NCBI RefSeq assembly: GCF_009827305.1 | Contig: NZ_WTYJ01000001.1 | Coordinates: 1,178,001 to 1,242,000, forward strand | DNA: 64,000 nt | Direction: 5' to 3' | DNA from: Croceibacterium xixiisoli | Lineage (GTDB): Bacteria; Pseudomonadota; Alphaproteobacteria; Sphingomonadales; Sphingomonadaceae | Shown: piece after piece, positions 47,134-57,083 of the stretch | Position numbering within the stretch: the first letter of the stretch is position 1 | How the letters are laid out: every line of letters starts with the position of its first letter | The notes under the pieces: generated by a model | The model's input: only the letters and a program-made list of their open reading frames with translations | Told to the model about the DNA's origin: nothing | Database searches by the model: none | Translations under genes and position numbers: made by a program

Positions 47134-49998
47134 TTGCGCATTGCTTCATCAGTCAGTCTGGTCAGCCTTTCGGTCTCGCTCGCCCTGGCGGCGGTGCCGG
47201 TGGCAGCACAGCAGGCCATCACGCAGGATCCCGGAGATGCCGGGGGCAGTGCCGAAGAACCCACCGCGACCGATGGGGAAATCCTGGTCGTTGCGCAGCG
47301 TTTGCGCGGCACGGTCGACAGCGCGCAGCCGCCGCTGCTGGAACTGACGACTGAGGATATCGCCGCCTACGGTGCCGGCTCGATCGCCGAATTGCTCGAG
47401 GCGCTGGGGCCGCAGGTCAGCAGCGCACGCGGACGTGGCGGCGGCGGCGGGCCGGTGATTCTGGTCAATGGCACGCGCATTTCCAGCTTCCGCGAAATGC
47501 GCAGCTATCCGCCCGAAGCGATCGAAAAGGTTGAGGTATTTCCGGAGGAAGTGGCCCAGCAATATGGCTATTCCGCCGATCAGCGGGTGGTCAATTTCGT
47601 CCTCAAGGCGAATTATTCCAGCCGGGAGGTTGAGCTGGAATATGGCCAGCCCTGGGATGGCGGCTATTCCACGCAGCAGGCAGAGGCGACCTATGTCCAT
47701 ATCGCCGGCCAGTCGCGCCTCAATTTCAACGCCGAATGGAACAATTCCAGCCTGTTGACCGAAGCCGACCGCAATGTCGTGCAGGCCGAAGGCACGGTGC
47801 CGCTGGCGACCGATCCCGATCCGGCGAATTATCGCAGCCTGGTGGGGGATAGTGCCTCTCTGGAACTGACCGGCAACATGACCACGCGGCTGGCCTCCAA
47901 CGGCACCTCGCTCAGCCTGAACGGTACCTATGAGCGGGAAGACAGCCTGCGGCTGCAGGGTCTGGACAGCGTGCTGCTGGTGGGGCCGGGCGCCGATCCG
48001 GAATCGCAGCTGCGCAGTTTCAACCCGGATACGCCGCTGACGGTGAACTCGCGCACCGAAACCTATTCGCTGGGCACCACGCTGAACATGCCGTTGGGCA
48101 AATGGCAGATGACCGCCACGATCGATGGCAGCCGTAGTGATGCGCGCAGCCTGATCCGGCAGCGGGCCGATACCAGCGGGCTGCTCGCCTCAGCCCTGTC
48201 TGGCGATCTGGCGCTGAACGGCGATCTAGGCTTGATCACGCCGGGCGGTTTTGACGAAGCATGGACCCAGTCCGACAGTGCCAGCGCCAAGATCACCGCC
48301 ATGGGGCGGCCGTTCTATCTGCCGGCGGGCGATGTGAATGTGACCTTCGATGCCGGCTATGATTACGCCAGCATCCGCAGCACTGACACCCGCACCACCG
48401 GGCCCGACACCTCGCTCAAGCGCGGCAATCTGTCCGCCGGCGTCAATGTCGGCGTGCCGATCACCAGCGTTCGGGACGATTTCGGCGCGGCGCTGGGCGA
48501 TATTTCGCTCAATCTGAGCGGCGGGGTTGATCATCTTTCGGATTTCGGCACGCTCACCGACTGGTCGGTGGGCCTGACCTGGTCTCCGTTCGATCTGCTG
48601 TCGCTGAATGCCAGCTACATCGGCCGGGAAGCGGCACCTTCGCTCAGCCAGCTGGGCAGCCCGACCATCGAAACGCCCAATGTAGCGGTTTATGACCTTT
48701 CGACCGGCCAAACCGTGCTGGCCACGCTGATCACCGGTGGCAATGCGGCGCTGCCGGCCCAGACCCAGCGTGACTGGAAGTTCGGCGCCCAACTGGAACT
48801 GCCGTTCCTGCAGCGGTCCAATTTCTCGGTCGATTATTTCCGCAACAGTTCCAGCAATGTGGCCAGCGGTTTCCCGGTGCTGACCCCGGCGATCGAGGCA
48901 GCCTTCCCCGGGCGGGTAACGCGCGATGCGGCCACTGGGCAGATTCTGTCGATCGATCAGCGCCCGGTGACCTTCGCGGAACAGAAATCCGACCGGATCC
49001 AGTTCGGGCTCAATCTGTCGGGCTCGTTCGGCAAGGCTACGCCCCAGGCGGGCGGCGGCGGCTTTGGCGGGGCTGGCGGTGGCACCCCGCCGCAGGGCGG
49101 TTTCGGGCGTCCGCGCGGCATCAATGCCGATGGCACGCCGCCCCCGGGTGGGCAGCAGGTGCGCCAGGGCGGACAGTTCGATCCGCAGCGTTTTGCCGAA
49201 CTGCAGCAGAAAATCTGCGGCGAGGGCGCACCGCCCACGCTGACGCCTGAACTGCTCGCGGAACTGCCGCCGGGCATGCAGGAACGGCTGAAGGGCACCG
49301 ACGGGCAATATGACCCTGAAAAGGTCGCGGCGATGCGCGAACGCATCTGCAGCCAGGACGGGCCAGGCTCCGGTCGCGGGCCAGGCCAGGGTGGTGAAAG
49401 CAATGCTGCCGGCGGAGCCTCAGGTGGTCCAGGTGCCGGCATGGCGGGTGGACCGCGCGGTCCCGGTGGGCCGGGTAGTGGTCGCGGCCGGGGCATGGGC
49501 GGCATGGGCCCAGGCGGTGGTGGCGACGGCAAGGGACGCTGGATGGCCAATTTCCAGTTCACCCATGAGTTTTCCAACAATGTGCTGATCGCACCGGGCG
49601 TGCCGATGCTGGATCTGCTGGATGGGGACGCGATTTCGGGCGGGGGGCAGCCGCGCGATGCCTTCACCATTCGCGGCGGTGCCTTCTATCGCGGCTTCGG
49701 CACGATGCTGAACGCCACCTACACCGGATCGAGCCGGATCGCGGGGACGAGCAATCTGTTCTTCGACGATTTCATCAAGGTGAACGCGCGGGTGTTCGTG
49801 GATTTCAACCAGCAGGCCAGCGTGCTGGAAGCGGTGCCGGTGCTGAAGAATGCCCGGATCGGCTTCTCCATCGACAATATCTTCAATGCCCGTCAGCGGG
49901 TGACCGATGACAATGGCGTGGTGCCCATCCGCTATCAGCCGGCGCTGGTCGATCCGGTCGGGCGCTCGTTCGAAATCGAATTCCGCAAGCTGTTTTGA
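47134..49998 (+). CDS. TonB-dependent receptor-like protein with Gly/Pro-rich insert
   Basis: Start is assigned to a TTG at 47134 (AGGGA upstream) because the signal peptide begins there (LRIASSVSLVSLSVSLALAA then AVPVAAQ); the upstream frame encodes no signal. The 954-residue product has a plug (TATDGEILVVAQRLRGTV, GGPVILVNGTRISSFREM) and a barrel ending EIEFRKLF. Between ~residues 640 and 815 lies a Gly/Pro/Gln-rich insert with two related modules, FDPQRFAELQQKIC and YDPEKVAAMRERIC. The substrate is unknown; it stands alone, divergent from infA. Confidence 0.82.
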   Translation: MRIASSVSLVSLSVSLALAAVPVAAQQAITQDPGDAGGSAEEPTATDGEILVVAQRLRGTVDSAQPPLLELTTEDIAAYGAGSIAELLEALGPQVSSARGRGGGGGPVILVNGTRISSFREMRSYPPEAIEKVEVFPEEVAQQYGYSADQRVVNFVLKANYSSREVELEYGQPWDGGYSTQQAEATYVHIAGQSRLNFNAEWNNSSLLTEADRNVVQAEGTVPLATDPDPANYRSLVGDSASLELTGNMTTRLASNGTSLSLNGTYEREDSLRLQGLDSVLLVGPGADPESQLRSFNPDTPLTVNSRTETYSLGTTLNMPLGKWQMTATIDGSRSDARSLIRQRADTSGLLASALSGDLALNGDLGLITPGGFDEAWTQSDSASAKITAMGRPFYLPAGDVNVTFDAGYDYASIRSTDTRTTGPDTSLKRGNLSAGVNVGVPITSVRDDFGAALGDISLNLSGGVDHLSDFGTLTDWSVGLTWSPFDLLSLNASYIGREAAPSLSQLGSPTIETPNVAVYDLSTGQTVLATLITGGNAALPAQTQRDWKFGAQLELPFLQRSNFSVDYFRNSSSNVASGFPVLTPAIEAAFPGRVTRDAATGQILSIDQRPVTFAEQKSDRIQFGLNLSGSFGKATPQAGGGGFGGAGGGTPPQGGFGRPRGINADGTPPPGGQQVRQGGQFDPQRFAELQQKICGEGAPPTLTPELLAELPPGMQERLKGTDGQYDPEKVAAMRERICSQDGPGSGRGPGQGGESNAAGGASGGPGAGMAGGPRGPGGPGSGRGRGMGGMGPGGGGDGKGRWMANFQFTHEFSNNVLIAPGVPMLDLLDGDAISGGGQPRDAFTIRGGAFYRGFGTMLNATYTGSSRIAGTSNLFFDDFIKVNARVFVDFNQQASVLEAVPVLKNARIGFSIDNIFNARQRVTDDNGVVPIRYQPALVDPVGRSFEIEFRKLF

Positions 49999-50039
49999 TG
50001 ATGGGGCGGGGGTCGGTCATGCCGGCCTCCGCTGCCCGT

Positions 50040-51215
50040 TCAGGCCGCCAGTCCGGCCGCCACGCCGCTGGCCCAGGCCCAGTGGAAATTGTAACCACCC
50101 AGCCAGCCGGTGACATCCACCGCCTCGCCAATGGCGAACAGGCCCGGCAGCTTGCGGGCCTCCATGGTTTTCGACGACAGTTCGGCAGTGGAAATGCCGC
50201 CGATCGTGACCTCTGCCTTGGCATAGCCTTCGCTGCCATTGGGGCAGAAAGGCCAGTCGCCCAGCCGCTGTTCCGCCGCGCGCAGGGTTTTGTCGGACAG
50301 ATTGCCGAGTTCACCGCCCAGCGCGATCCGCTCTGCCAGCGCATCGGCCAGCCGATGGGGCAGGGCCGCGCGAAGCTGTGCGGATAGCGTGCTGCGCGGC
50401 TGGTCGCGTTTCGCCGCCAGCAGCCAGTCGCCTTGGTGATCGGGCAGGAAATCGATCCCGATCGTGTCGCCCTTCCGCCAGTAGGAGGAGATTTGCAGGA
50501 TCGCCGGGCCGGACAGGCCGCGATGGGTGAACAGCGCCGCTTCGCGAAAACGGGTCTTGCCCGCGCGGGCGCTGACGTCTGCCGATATGCCGGTCAGTTC
50601 ACGGAACAGCGCCTCTTCCCCGCCCAGCGTCAGCGGGACCAGCGCCGGGCGCGGTTCGACCACTTTCAGCCCGAATTGCCGTGCCAGATCATAGGCATAG
50701 CCGGTGGCTCCCATCTTCGGGATCGAGGGGCCGCCGGTGGCGATCACCAGCGAGGGGGCGCAGACAGTGTCGCTGCCTGCATTCAGGGAGAACAGGCCAT
50801 CGGCGTGGGCGATGTTGCCGATTTCGGCCTCGCAGCGCAGGTCCACCGCGCCCTGGCCGCATTCATCCAGCAGCATGTCCACGATCTGCCGCGCAGACCC
50901 GTCGCAGAACAGTTGCCCCAGCGTCTTTTCATGCCAGGCAATGCCGTGGCGTTCGACCAGATCGAGGAAATCGCGCGGGGTGTAACGGGCCAGGGCGGAG
51001 CGCGCGAAATGGGCATTGGCGGACAGATAGCATTCGGGGCGCACATGCAGATTGGTGAAATTGCAGCGGCCACCGCCGGAAATCAGGATTTTCTTGCCCG
51101 GGCGGTCGGCACGTTCGAGCAGCAGCACGCGCCGCCCGCGCTTGCCCGCGGTGGCGGCGCACATCAGGCCTGCGGCGCCGGCGCCGATAATGATGATGTC
51201 ATGGGTGGCTGTCAT
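50040..51215 (-). CDS. HI0933/YhiN family FAD-dependent oxidoreductase
   Basis: From the ATG at 51213-51215 the protein has 391 residues. It begins with a dinucleotide-binding motif (DIIIIGAGAAGLMCAATAG), has the family signature GKKILISGGGRCNFTNLH and ends KLPGLFAIGEAVDVTGWLGG, then YNFHWAWASG. These define the HI0933 (BaiN-like) flavoproteins, whose substrate is unassigned in most bacteria. It diverges from uvrC. Confidence 0.9.
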   Translation of the reverse strand: MTATHDIIIIGAGAAGLMCAATAGKRGRRVLLLERADRPGKKILISGGGRCNFTNLHVRPECYLSANAHFARSALARYTPRDFLDLVERHGIAWHEKTLGQLFCDGSARQIVDMLLDECGQGAVDLRCEAEIGNIAHADGLFSLNAGSDTVCAPSLVIATGGPSIPKMGATGYAYDLARQFGLKVVEPRPALVPLTLGGEEALFRELTGISADVSARAGKTRFREAALFTHRGLSGPAILQISSYWRKGDTIGIDFLPDHQGDWLLAAKRDQPRSTLSAQLRAALPHRLADALAERIALGGELGNLSDKTLRAAEQRLGDWPFCPNGSEGYAKAEVTIGGISTAELSSKTMEARKLPGLFAIGEAVDVTGWLGGYNFHWAWASGVAAGLAA

Positions 51216-51333
51216 CGGCGCCGCATAGGCCGATTTGCCCGGCGGAGGAAATGAATCGCCATTTCGTCCTGCCGATGGGGATGGACATGGCTTTGCGCGT
51301 TTTCTTTTTCCGGGCAAATCCTATGTAGGGGTC

Positions 51334-53274
51334 ATGTCGCGGACCCCAGCCGGAACTCCTCATAGCCCCGCCGGGGCAGACCGATTCAACGAAGATCACG
51401 CCACCTATACGGTGCGCGGTGCAGGCCAGCCCGATATCGACGCCGGGGTGGCGGCAATCCGCGATGTCGTGCGGACGCTGAAGCCGAAGCCGGGGGTCTA
51501 TCGCATGCTCGATGCGCGGGGGGATGTGCTGTATGTGGGCAAGGCGCGGGCGCTGAAAAACCGCGTGGCGAACTACACCCAGATCGCCAATCTGAGCGGT
51601 CGGTTGCAGCGCATGGTCAGCCAGACCCGCGCGATGGAAATCATCACCACCAATTCGGAAGCCGAGGCGCTGCTGCTGGAAGCGCAGCTGATCAAGAGAT
51701 TTCGTCCAGCTTACAATGTTTTGCTGCGCGATGACAAAAGCTTCCCCTTCATTTTGCTGCGCGAAGGGCATGATTTTCCGCGCATCATGAAACACCGTGG
51801 CGCGCGCAAGGCGAAGGGCAATTATTACGGCCCCTTCGCCAGTGCCGGTTCGGTCAACACCACCATCAATGCGCTGCAGAAGCTGTTCCTGCTGCGCAGC
51901 TGCACCGACAGCTTCTTCAGCCGGCGCGACCGGCCCTGCCTGCTCTATCAGATCAAGCGGTGTTCGGCGCCCTGCGTCGGGCGGATCGACAAGGCCGGCT
52001 ACGATGAGCTGATCAGGGAATCACGCGATTTCCTCGGCGGCCGGTCGGGCGCGGTCCAGAAGAAGATCGAGGCGCAGATGGCCGAAGCGGCCGAGGCGCT
52101 TGATTTCGAACGCGCGGCCATGCTGCGCGACCGCCTGCGCGCTGCGACTTTCATCCAGGGCACGCAAGCCATCAATGCAGAGGGCGTGGGCGATGCCGAT
52201 GTCTTCGCGCTGGCGGCCAAGGGCGGCCAGGTGGTGGTGCAGGGCTTCTTCATCCGGGGCGGGCAGAACTGGGGCCATCGCGCCTTCTTCCCCACTCACA
52301 CGGCGGGTGTAGATGATGATGAGGTGCTGAGCCGGGTGCTGGCGCAATTCTATGAGGAAGTGCCGCCGCCGCGCACCCTTTTGGTCGATCGCGATCTGCC
52401 CGATCGGGAATTGCTGGAACAGGCGCTGGGCGAACTGGCCGGGCGCAAGGTGGAAATCAGCGTGCCCCAGCGCGGCGATCGGCGCCGGTTGATGGAACAG
52501 GCGCAACGCAATGCGGTCGAGGCGCTGGATCGCCGGCTGGCGGAAAGCGGCACGCAGGCCAAGATCCTGCGCGAACTGACCGATTTCCTCGAACTGGCGG
52601 ACCTGCCGCGCCGGATCGAAATCTATGACAACAGCCATATTCAGGGCGCCAAGGCCGTCGGCGGCATGGTGGTGGCCGGGCCGGAAGGCTTCCTGAAAAA
52701 CCAGTATCGCAAGTTCAACATTCGCGAAGCGCAGACCAATGACGATTTCGGCATGATGCGCGAAGTCATGGGCCGGCGGTTCGGCCGCGCGCTGGAGGAA
52801 GACCCTGATCGCGATGGCGGCATGTGGCCCGATCTGGTGCTGATCGATGGTGGCAAGGGGCAGATATCATCGGTCAAGGATGCGCTGGAGGAACTCGGGA
52901 TCGAGGATGTGCCGCTGATCGGCGTGTCCAAGGGGCCGGACCGCAATGCCGGGCGCGAGATTTTCCATTTCCCCGATGGGCGGGAGAAGACGCTGCCGAT
53001 CAATGATCCGGTGCTGTTCTATTTGCAGCGGCTGCGGGATGAGGCGCATCGGTTCGCCATTGGCGCCCACCGGCAGAAGCGCAGCCGCGCGATCAGCGCA
53101 TCCCCGCTGGATGAGATTCCTGGCATCGGCCCGGCCCGCAAACGCGCGCTGCTGCTGCATTTCGGCACCGCCGGGCGGGTCCGCGCCGCCGCGCTGGAGG
53201 ATCTGCAGCGCGCCCCGGGCGTCAGCGCGGCGGTGGCGCAGACGATCTATGATTTCTATCATCAGCGGGGTTAG
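51334..53274 (+). CDS. uvrC: Excinuclease ABC subunit UvrC
   Basis: UvrC makes both incisions in nucleotide excision repair. From the ATG at 51334 it has 646 residues: GIY-YIG domain (PKPGVYRMLDARGDVLYVGK), UVR helix (EALDFERAAMLRDRLRA), RNase H-like nuclease (RIEIYDNSHIQGAKAVGGM, DLVLIDGGKGQ) and C-terminal helix-hairpin-helix (SPLDEIPGIGPARKRALLLH). An earlier in-frame start at 51235 is possible but its extension is not family-like and overlaps the opposite gene's upstream region. Confidence 0.96.
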   Translation: MSRTPAGTPHSPAGADRFNEDHATYTVRGAGQPDIDAGVAAIRDVVRTLKPKPGVYRMLDARGDVLYVGKARALKNRVANYTQIANLSGRLQRMVSQTRAMEIITTNSEAEALLLEAQLIKRFRPAYNVLLRDDKSFPFILLREGHDFPRIMKHRGARKAKGNYYGPFASAGSVNTTINALQKLFLLRSCTDSFFSRRDRPCLLYQIKRCSAPCVGRIDKAGYDELIRESRDFLGGRSGAVQKKIEAQMAEAAEALDFERAAMLRDRLRAATFIQGTQAINAEGVGDADVFALAAKGGQVVVQGFFIRGGQNWGHRAFFPTHTAGVDDDEVLSRVLAQFYEEVPPPRTLLVDRDLPDRELLEQALGELAGRKVEISVPQRGDRRRLMEQAQRNAVEALDRRLAESGTQAKILRELTDFLELADLPRRIEIYDNSHIQGAKAVGGMVVAGPEGFLKNQYRKFNIREAQTNDDFGMMREVMGRRFGRALEEDPDRDGGMWPDLVLIDGGKGQISSVKDALEELGIEDVPLIGVSKGPDRNAGREIFHFPDGREKTLPINDPVLFYLQRLRDEAHRFAIGAHRQKRSRAISASPLDEIPGIGPARKRALLLHFGTAGRVRAAALEDLQRAPGVSAAVAQTIYDFYHQRG

Positions 53275-53337
53275 CCTTCGGTTGACCGCCGCGCAGTGAA
53301 GGCAGACAACTCCCGCCTATAAGATCGGGAGGGAATC

Positions 53338-56055
53338 ATGCGGTATCGCGCTGTGGCAGCCATGCTGGCTGTGTCGTCATCCATCATGGCTGTGGCCTCC
53401 GCGCCGGCCCACGCGCAAACCTCCGGCGCGGCAACCCTGTGGGGCACGCAGGGGGCAGGTTGCGAAGCCCCGGCAGGCGAGGCACAGCCCTGGCGCAATC
53501 CTGCCCACAGCCCCGAATGCCGGGCACGTTTTGTGCTGCAGCAGTTCCGCAATCTGGAAGAAAAGCTGCTGTTCCTCAGCCCGCCGCCGGCTGGCCTGAC
53601 CGATGAGGAGATAGCGCAGCGCACAGTGGTGCGCGATGTGGCGGCGGAGCTCGGCCTGCCCAAGATCGGCGGGTCCGACGGGCCGGCGGGCCTCGCGCGC
53701 GGCGCCACCGCCACGGCGCTGCCGTCCCCGATCGCGATTGCCGCCAGCTTCGATACCGGCATTGCCCGGCAATATGGCGGCGTGCTGGCGCGCGAATTCC
53801 GCGCCGCCGGGCTCGGCAATATCCTGGGGCCGGCCTTCGATATCGCTCGCAGCTGGAAATTCGGCCGCCTGTCCGAAAGCTTCGGCGAAGATCCGTTCCT
53901 GACCGCCGCAATGTCGGGAGCGGAAGTGCGGGCGCTGAGCGATGGCGGCGTGATCACCACCATGAAACATTATGCGGTCTATACGCAGGAGGCGGGCCGG
54001 GTGGGCGATCAGCCCAGCGGTTCGGCACCAACCGGCAACAACATCGTCAGCGAGCGGGCGATGCGGGAAATCTATCTGCCCGGGTTCCAGGCCGCCGTGC
54101 AGCAGGGCGGGGCCGGCGGGGTGATGTGTTCCTTCCCGCGCATCAACGGCACCTATGCCTGCGAAAATCCGCATCTGTTCGATATCTTGAAGCGCGAATG
54201 GGGTTTCGATGGCACGGTGAGCCCGGATTTCCCCTCCGCCCAGCGCAGTATCACCCGCGCGGTGATGGCCGGGCTGGACAGCGGGTTCTTCACCCCGGTG
54301 CCGTTCAACGCGGCGCTGGCGAAGGAAAAGCCGCTGGCGGAGGCGGCACGTGCGGGGGATATTCCGGAGGCACGGATCGATGACATGATCCTGCGCCGGC
54401 TGATCCCTCAGTTCCGCATCGGCCTGATCGACAATCCGCCCGCCACCCCGGGTGGAAAGGCACTGGCGAATGTTTCGACCCCGGCCAACCGCGCCATCGC
54501 GGCCGATATTGTCGCGGCGGGCACGGTATTGCTGAAGAATGATGAGGGAATTCTGCCCTTTGGCCGCGATGTGCGATCCGTGGCGGTGATCGGATTGCAG
54601 GCCACCGACAAGGCCACGGTGGTGGAGCAGGGATCGCCCTATGTTCGGCCGGCCCATCTGCAACCGGCGCTGCCGGCGATCCGCGAACGGGCCGGGCGGG
54701 GAGTGCGGGTGACCCATGCGCAGGGGACGCTGGGGCTGGCGCCGCTGCCGCCGGTGGATGCGAAACAGTTCGCCGCGCCCGGCGGGGGTGCGGGTTTCCG
54801 GGCGGAATACGCCGCCAATCGCCTGCTCAATTTCAGCGCTGCGCCGCTGGCGACGGCGGTGGTGGCGGACCCGTCGCTGGCGACATCGCCGGATATTGCC
54901 GGATTGCCGGGGGGCAATGGCTGGTCGGTGCGCTACACCAGCCGGTTTACGCCTGCGGAGAGCGGGGTGCATCGGTTTACCCTGCATGGATCGGGCACGG
55001 CGCGGCTGTTGATCGATGGGCAGGAACGGGGCGGGTTCGAACTGGCCGATTTCGGCAATGCCGCCTTTGCCAATGTCGCGCTGCAAGCCGGGCAAGCGGT
55101 TGATATCCAGATCGAATATACCCCGCGCAGCGCGCTGCGGACCGAGCGGCAGGAAATGTTCGGCATGGAAATGGGGCTGACGCTGCGTTTCGGCCATGCC
55201 GGGCCCGACCAGCTGATCGCCGAAGCGGCCGAGGCAGCCAGAAAGGCTGATGTTGCCGTTGTTTTTGCAGGGGAATTGGTCGGCGAAGGGATGGATCGGC
55301 ACAACCTGGCGCTGCAGGGCGATCAGGATCGGCTGATCGAGGCGGTGGCCGCGGCCAACCCGCGCACGGTGGTGGTTCTGAGCACCGGTGGACCGGTGGC
55401 GATGCCGTGGCTGGGGCGGGTGCAGGGGGTGATGGAGACCTGGTTGCCGGGCGATGCATTCGGGCCGGCGATTGCGGGGATGCTGTTTGGGGATCGGGAG
55501 CCGGGCGGGCGCCTTCCGGTGACTTTCCCGGCCGATGAGACCCAGGGGCCGGCGACAGAAAGGCGCCAATATCCAGGGCTTTACGAGCCATCGGGCACGC
55601 TGGGTGATGCCTATTTCGAGGAAGGGATCTTTGTCGGTTATCGCTATTGGGATCAGCATGGGCAGGTGCCGCTGTTCCCGTTCGGATATGGGCTGGGTTA
55701 CGGATCGGCGGAGCTGGCGGTGGCAGATGTCAGCCTGACAGCTGATGGCGGAATTTCCGGGACAATTCAGGCGCATAACGCCGGATCGCGGGCCACAAAT
55801 GCGGTGGTGCAGGTCTATCTGGGTCTGCCGGCGGTGGCCGGTTCGCCGCCGAAGGAGCTGAAGGCGGTGGTGAAGCTGGAACTGGAGCCGGGCGCCCGCT
55901 CCAGCGCGCCCTTCACCGTCCCGGCTGACGGGTTAAAATACTGGGACGAAAAGGAAAATACCTGGAGAACCGCGCCCGGAACCTATCGCGTGATGGTCGG
56001 GCGATCATCCCGCGATATCATCTGGGAAGGGACGGTGGAAGTGCCGGCAGAGTGA
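53338..56055 (+). CDS. Glycoside hydrolase family 3 beta-glucosidase-like enzyme
   Basis: A 905-residue exported enzyme with signal peptide (…VASAPAHAQ). Domain order is GH3 N-terminal barrel (KIGGSDGPAGLARG, RLSESFGEDPFLTAAMSGAE, ITTMKHYAVY), nucleophile region GTVSPDFPSAQ, GH3 C-terminal domain interrupted by a PA14-like beta insert (SGVHRFTLHGSGTARLLIDG), and a fibronectin-III-like end (VVQVYLGLPAVAGSPPKELK). It probably releases glucose from beta-glucosides in the periplasm. The ribosome site GGGAGGG lies in one arm of a CTCCCG/CGGGAG hairpin. Confidence 0.93.
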   Translation: MRYRAVAAMLAVSSSIMAVASAPAHAQTSGAATLWGTQGAGCEAPAGEAQPWRNPAHSPECRARFVLQQFRNLEEKLLFLSPPPAGLTDEEIAQRTVVRDVAAELGLPKIGGSDGPAGLARGATATALPSPIAIAASFDTGIARQYGGVLAREFRAAGLGNILGPAFDIARSWKFGRLSESFGEDPFLTAAMSGAEVRALSDGGVITTMKHYAVYTQEAGRVGDQPSGSAPTGNNIVSERAMREIYLPGFQAAVQQGGAGGVMCSFPRINGTYACENPHLFDILKREWGFDGTVSPDFPSAQRSITRAVMAGLDSGFFTPVPFNAALAKEKPLAEAARAGDIPEARIDDMILRRLIPQFRIGLIDNPPATPGGKALANVSTPANRAIAADIVAAGTVLLKNDEGILPFGRDVRSVAVIGLQATDKATVVEQGSPYVRPAHLQPALPAIRERAGRGVRVTHAQGTLGLAPLPPVDAKQFAAPGGGAGFRAEYAANRLLNFSAAPLATAVVADPSLATSPDIAGLPGGNGWSVRYTSRFTPAESGVHRFTLHGSGTARLLIDGQERGGFELADFGNAAFANVALQAGQAVDIQIEYTPRSALRTERQEMFGMEMGLTLRFGHAGPDQLIAEAAEAARKADVAVVFAGELVGEGMDRHNLALQGDQDRLIEAVAAANPRTVVVLSTGGPVAMPWLGRVQGVMETWLPGDAFGPAIAGMLFGDREPGGRLPVTFPADETQGPATERRQYPGLYEPSGTLGDAYFEEGIFVGYRYWDQHGQVPLFPFGYGLGYGSAELAVADVSLTADGGISGTIQAHNAGSRATNAVVQVYLGLPAVAGSPPKELKAVVKLELEPGARSSAPFTVPADGLKYWDEKENTWRTAPGTYRVMVGRSSRDIIWEGTVEVPAE

Positions 56056-56062
56056 CGCGCAG

Positions 56063-56111
56063 CCTGCGCAGGAGCGCGCCCTGCCTGCGCACGGGCACCC
56101 CCTGCCTGCGC
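56063..56111. repeat. Short direct repeats between convergent genes
   Basis: CCCTGCCTGCGC occurs at 56079-56090 and 56100-56111, and a partial copy CCTGCGC at 56063-56069. They fill the 58-base gap between the GH3 and thioesterase genes. GCGCA-GCC-TGCGC at the left can form a small hairpin, so the region may also end transcription. Confidence 0.5.
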
Positions 56112-56113
56112 TT

Positions 56114-57016
56114 TTACTCCGCCGCCACCGGCCGGATCATGCCTTCCTGCGCGACGCTGGCGACCAGCCGGCCATCGCGGGAGAAAATCTGACCACGCCC
56201 GAAACCACGGGCGAGACCCGACCAGGGACTGTCCGTTACATAAAGCAACCAGTCGTCGGCACGGAAGGGGCCATGGAACCAGATCGCATGGTCGAGGCTG
56301 GCCGCCTTGAGCTGCCCCAGATGGAAGCTGAGCCCGTGCGGCTGGATCGCGGTGGAGAGCAATTGGAAGTCGCTGGCATAGGCCAGCACCGCGCGGTGGA
56401 CGGGGGGATCGTCGGGCAGTGGGGCGACGGTGCGGAACCAGCAATGGGCCTTGGGCTCGCGCTTGCCGGGGGACTGCCAGTTGCGCGGCTCGACGGAGCG
56501 GAAATCGATCGGGCGGGCGCGCATCATCAGATCGCGCATGGGGCCGCTGGGCAGCTGTTCGGCAAAGCCCCGGCGGATGGTGCTGTCGGGCACCAGCTCT
56601 TCGGGCGGGGGCACGTCGGGCATGTCGGCATATTGATGCGACAAGCCTTCCTGCGGGGTCTGGAAGGAGGCGATCAGATTGAGGATCGGTTCGCCGTTCT
56701 GGCTGGCGACGACGCGGCGGTTGCTGAAGCTGCGCCCGTCGAGATCACGCTTCACGCGAAATTCAATCGGCAGATCATCGGTGCCGCTGCGCAGGAAATA
56801 GGCATGCAGCGAATGGGTGTGCCGGTCTGGCGCCACGGTACGCCGCGCAGCGCCGAGCGCCTGGGCGATGGCCTGCCCGCCGAAGACCCGGCCGGAGCCG
56901 CCCTTCTGCCGGTGGCCGATAAATCGATCCCCGCCACGCGGTTCCAGATCGAGAAGCAAGGTGAGCTCCGCGACGAGTTGTTCGGGAGTCGGGGCGGGGT
57001 GAACCAGTGTCGCCAT
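56114..57016 (-). CDS. tesB: Acyl-CoA thioesterase II (TesB)
   Basis: A 300-residue double-hotdog thioesterase from the ATG at 57014-57016 (an upstream start at 57055 adds 13 residues). Conserved pieces: FIGHRQKGGSGRVFGGQAIA, HSLHAYFLRSGTDDLPIEFR, FSNRRVVASQNGEPILNL and HAIWFHGPFRADDWLLYVTD then SPWSGLARGFGRGQIFSRDG. The D/Q/T active-site neighbourhood is intact. It cleaves medium and long acyl-CoA. Convergent with the GH3 gene. Confidence 0.94.
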   Translation of the reverse strand: MATLVHPAPTPEQLVAELTLLLDLEPRGGDRFIGHRQKGGSGRVFGGQAIAQALGAARRTVAPDRHTHSLHAYFLRSGTDDLPIEFRVKRDLDGRSFSNRRVVASQNGEPILNLIASFQTPQEGLSHQYADMPDVPPPEELVPDSTIRRGFAEQLPSGPMRDLMMRARPIDFRSVEPRNWQSPGKREPKAHCWFRTVAPLPDDPPVHRAVLAYASDFQLLSTAIQPHGLSFHLGQLKAASLDHAIWFHGPFRADDWLLYVTDSPWSGLARGFGRGQIFSRDGRLVASVAQEGMIRPVAAE

Positions 57017-57083
57017 TAGCGGGTCATGCGCCGCTGCCCGGTGCCAGTCAAGCAAGCGGCCAAATTCAGGCAGTGCCCATCAT

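Noticed and set aside
53377-55776. A 799-codon leftward frame opposite the GH3 gene
   Set aside because: Shadow of a gene with full GH3 architecture.
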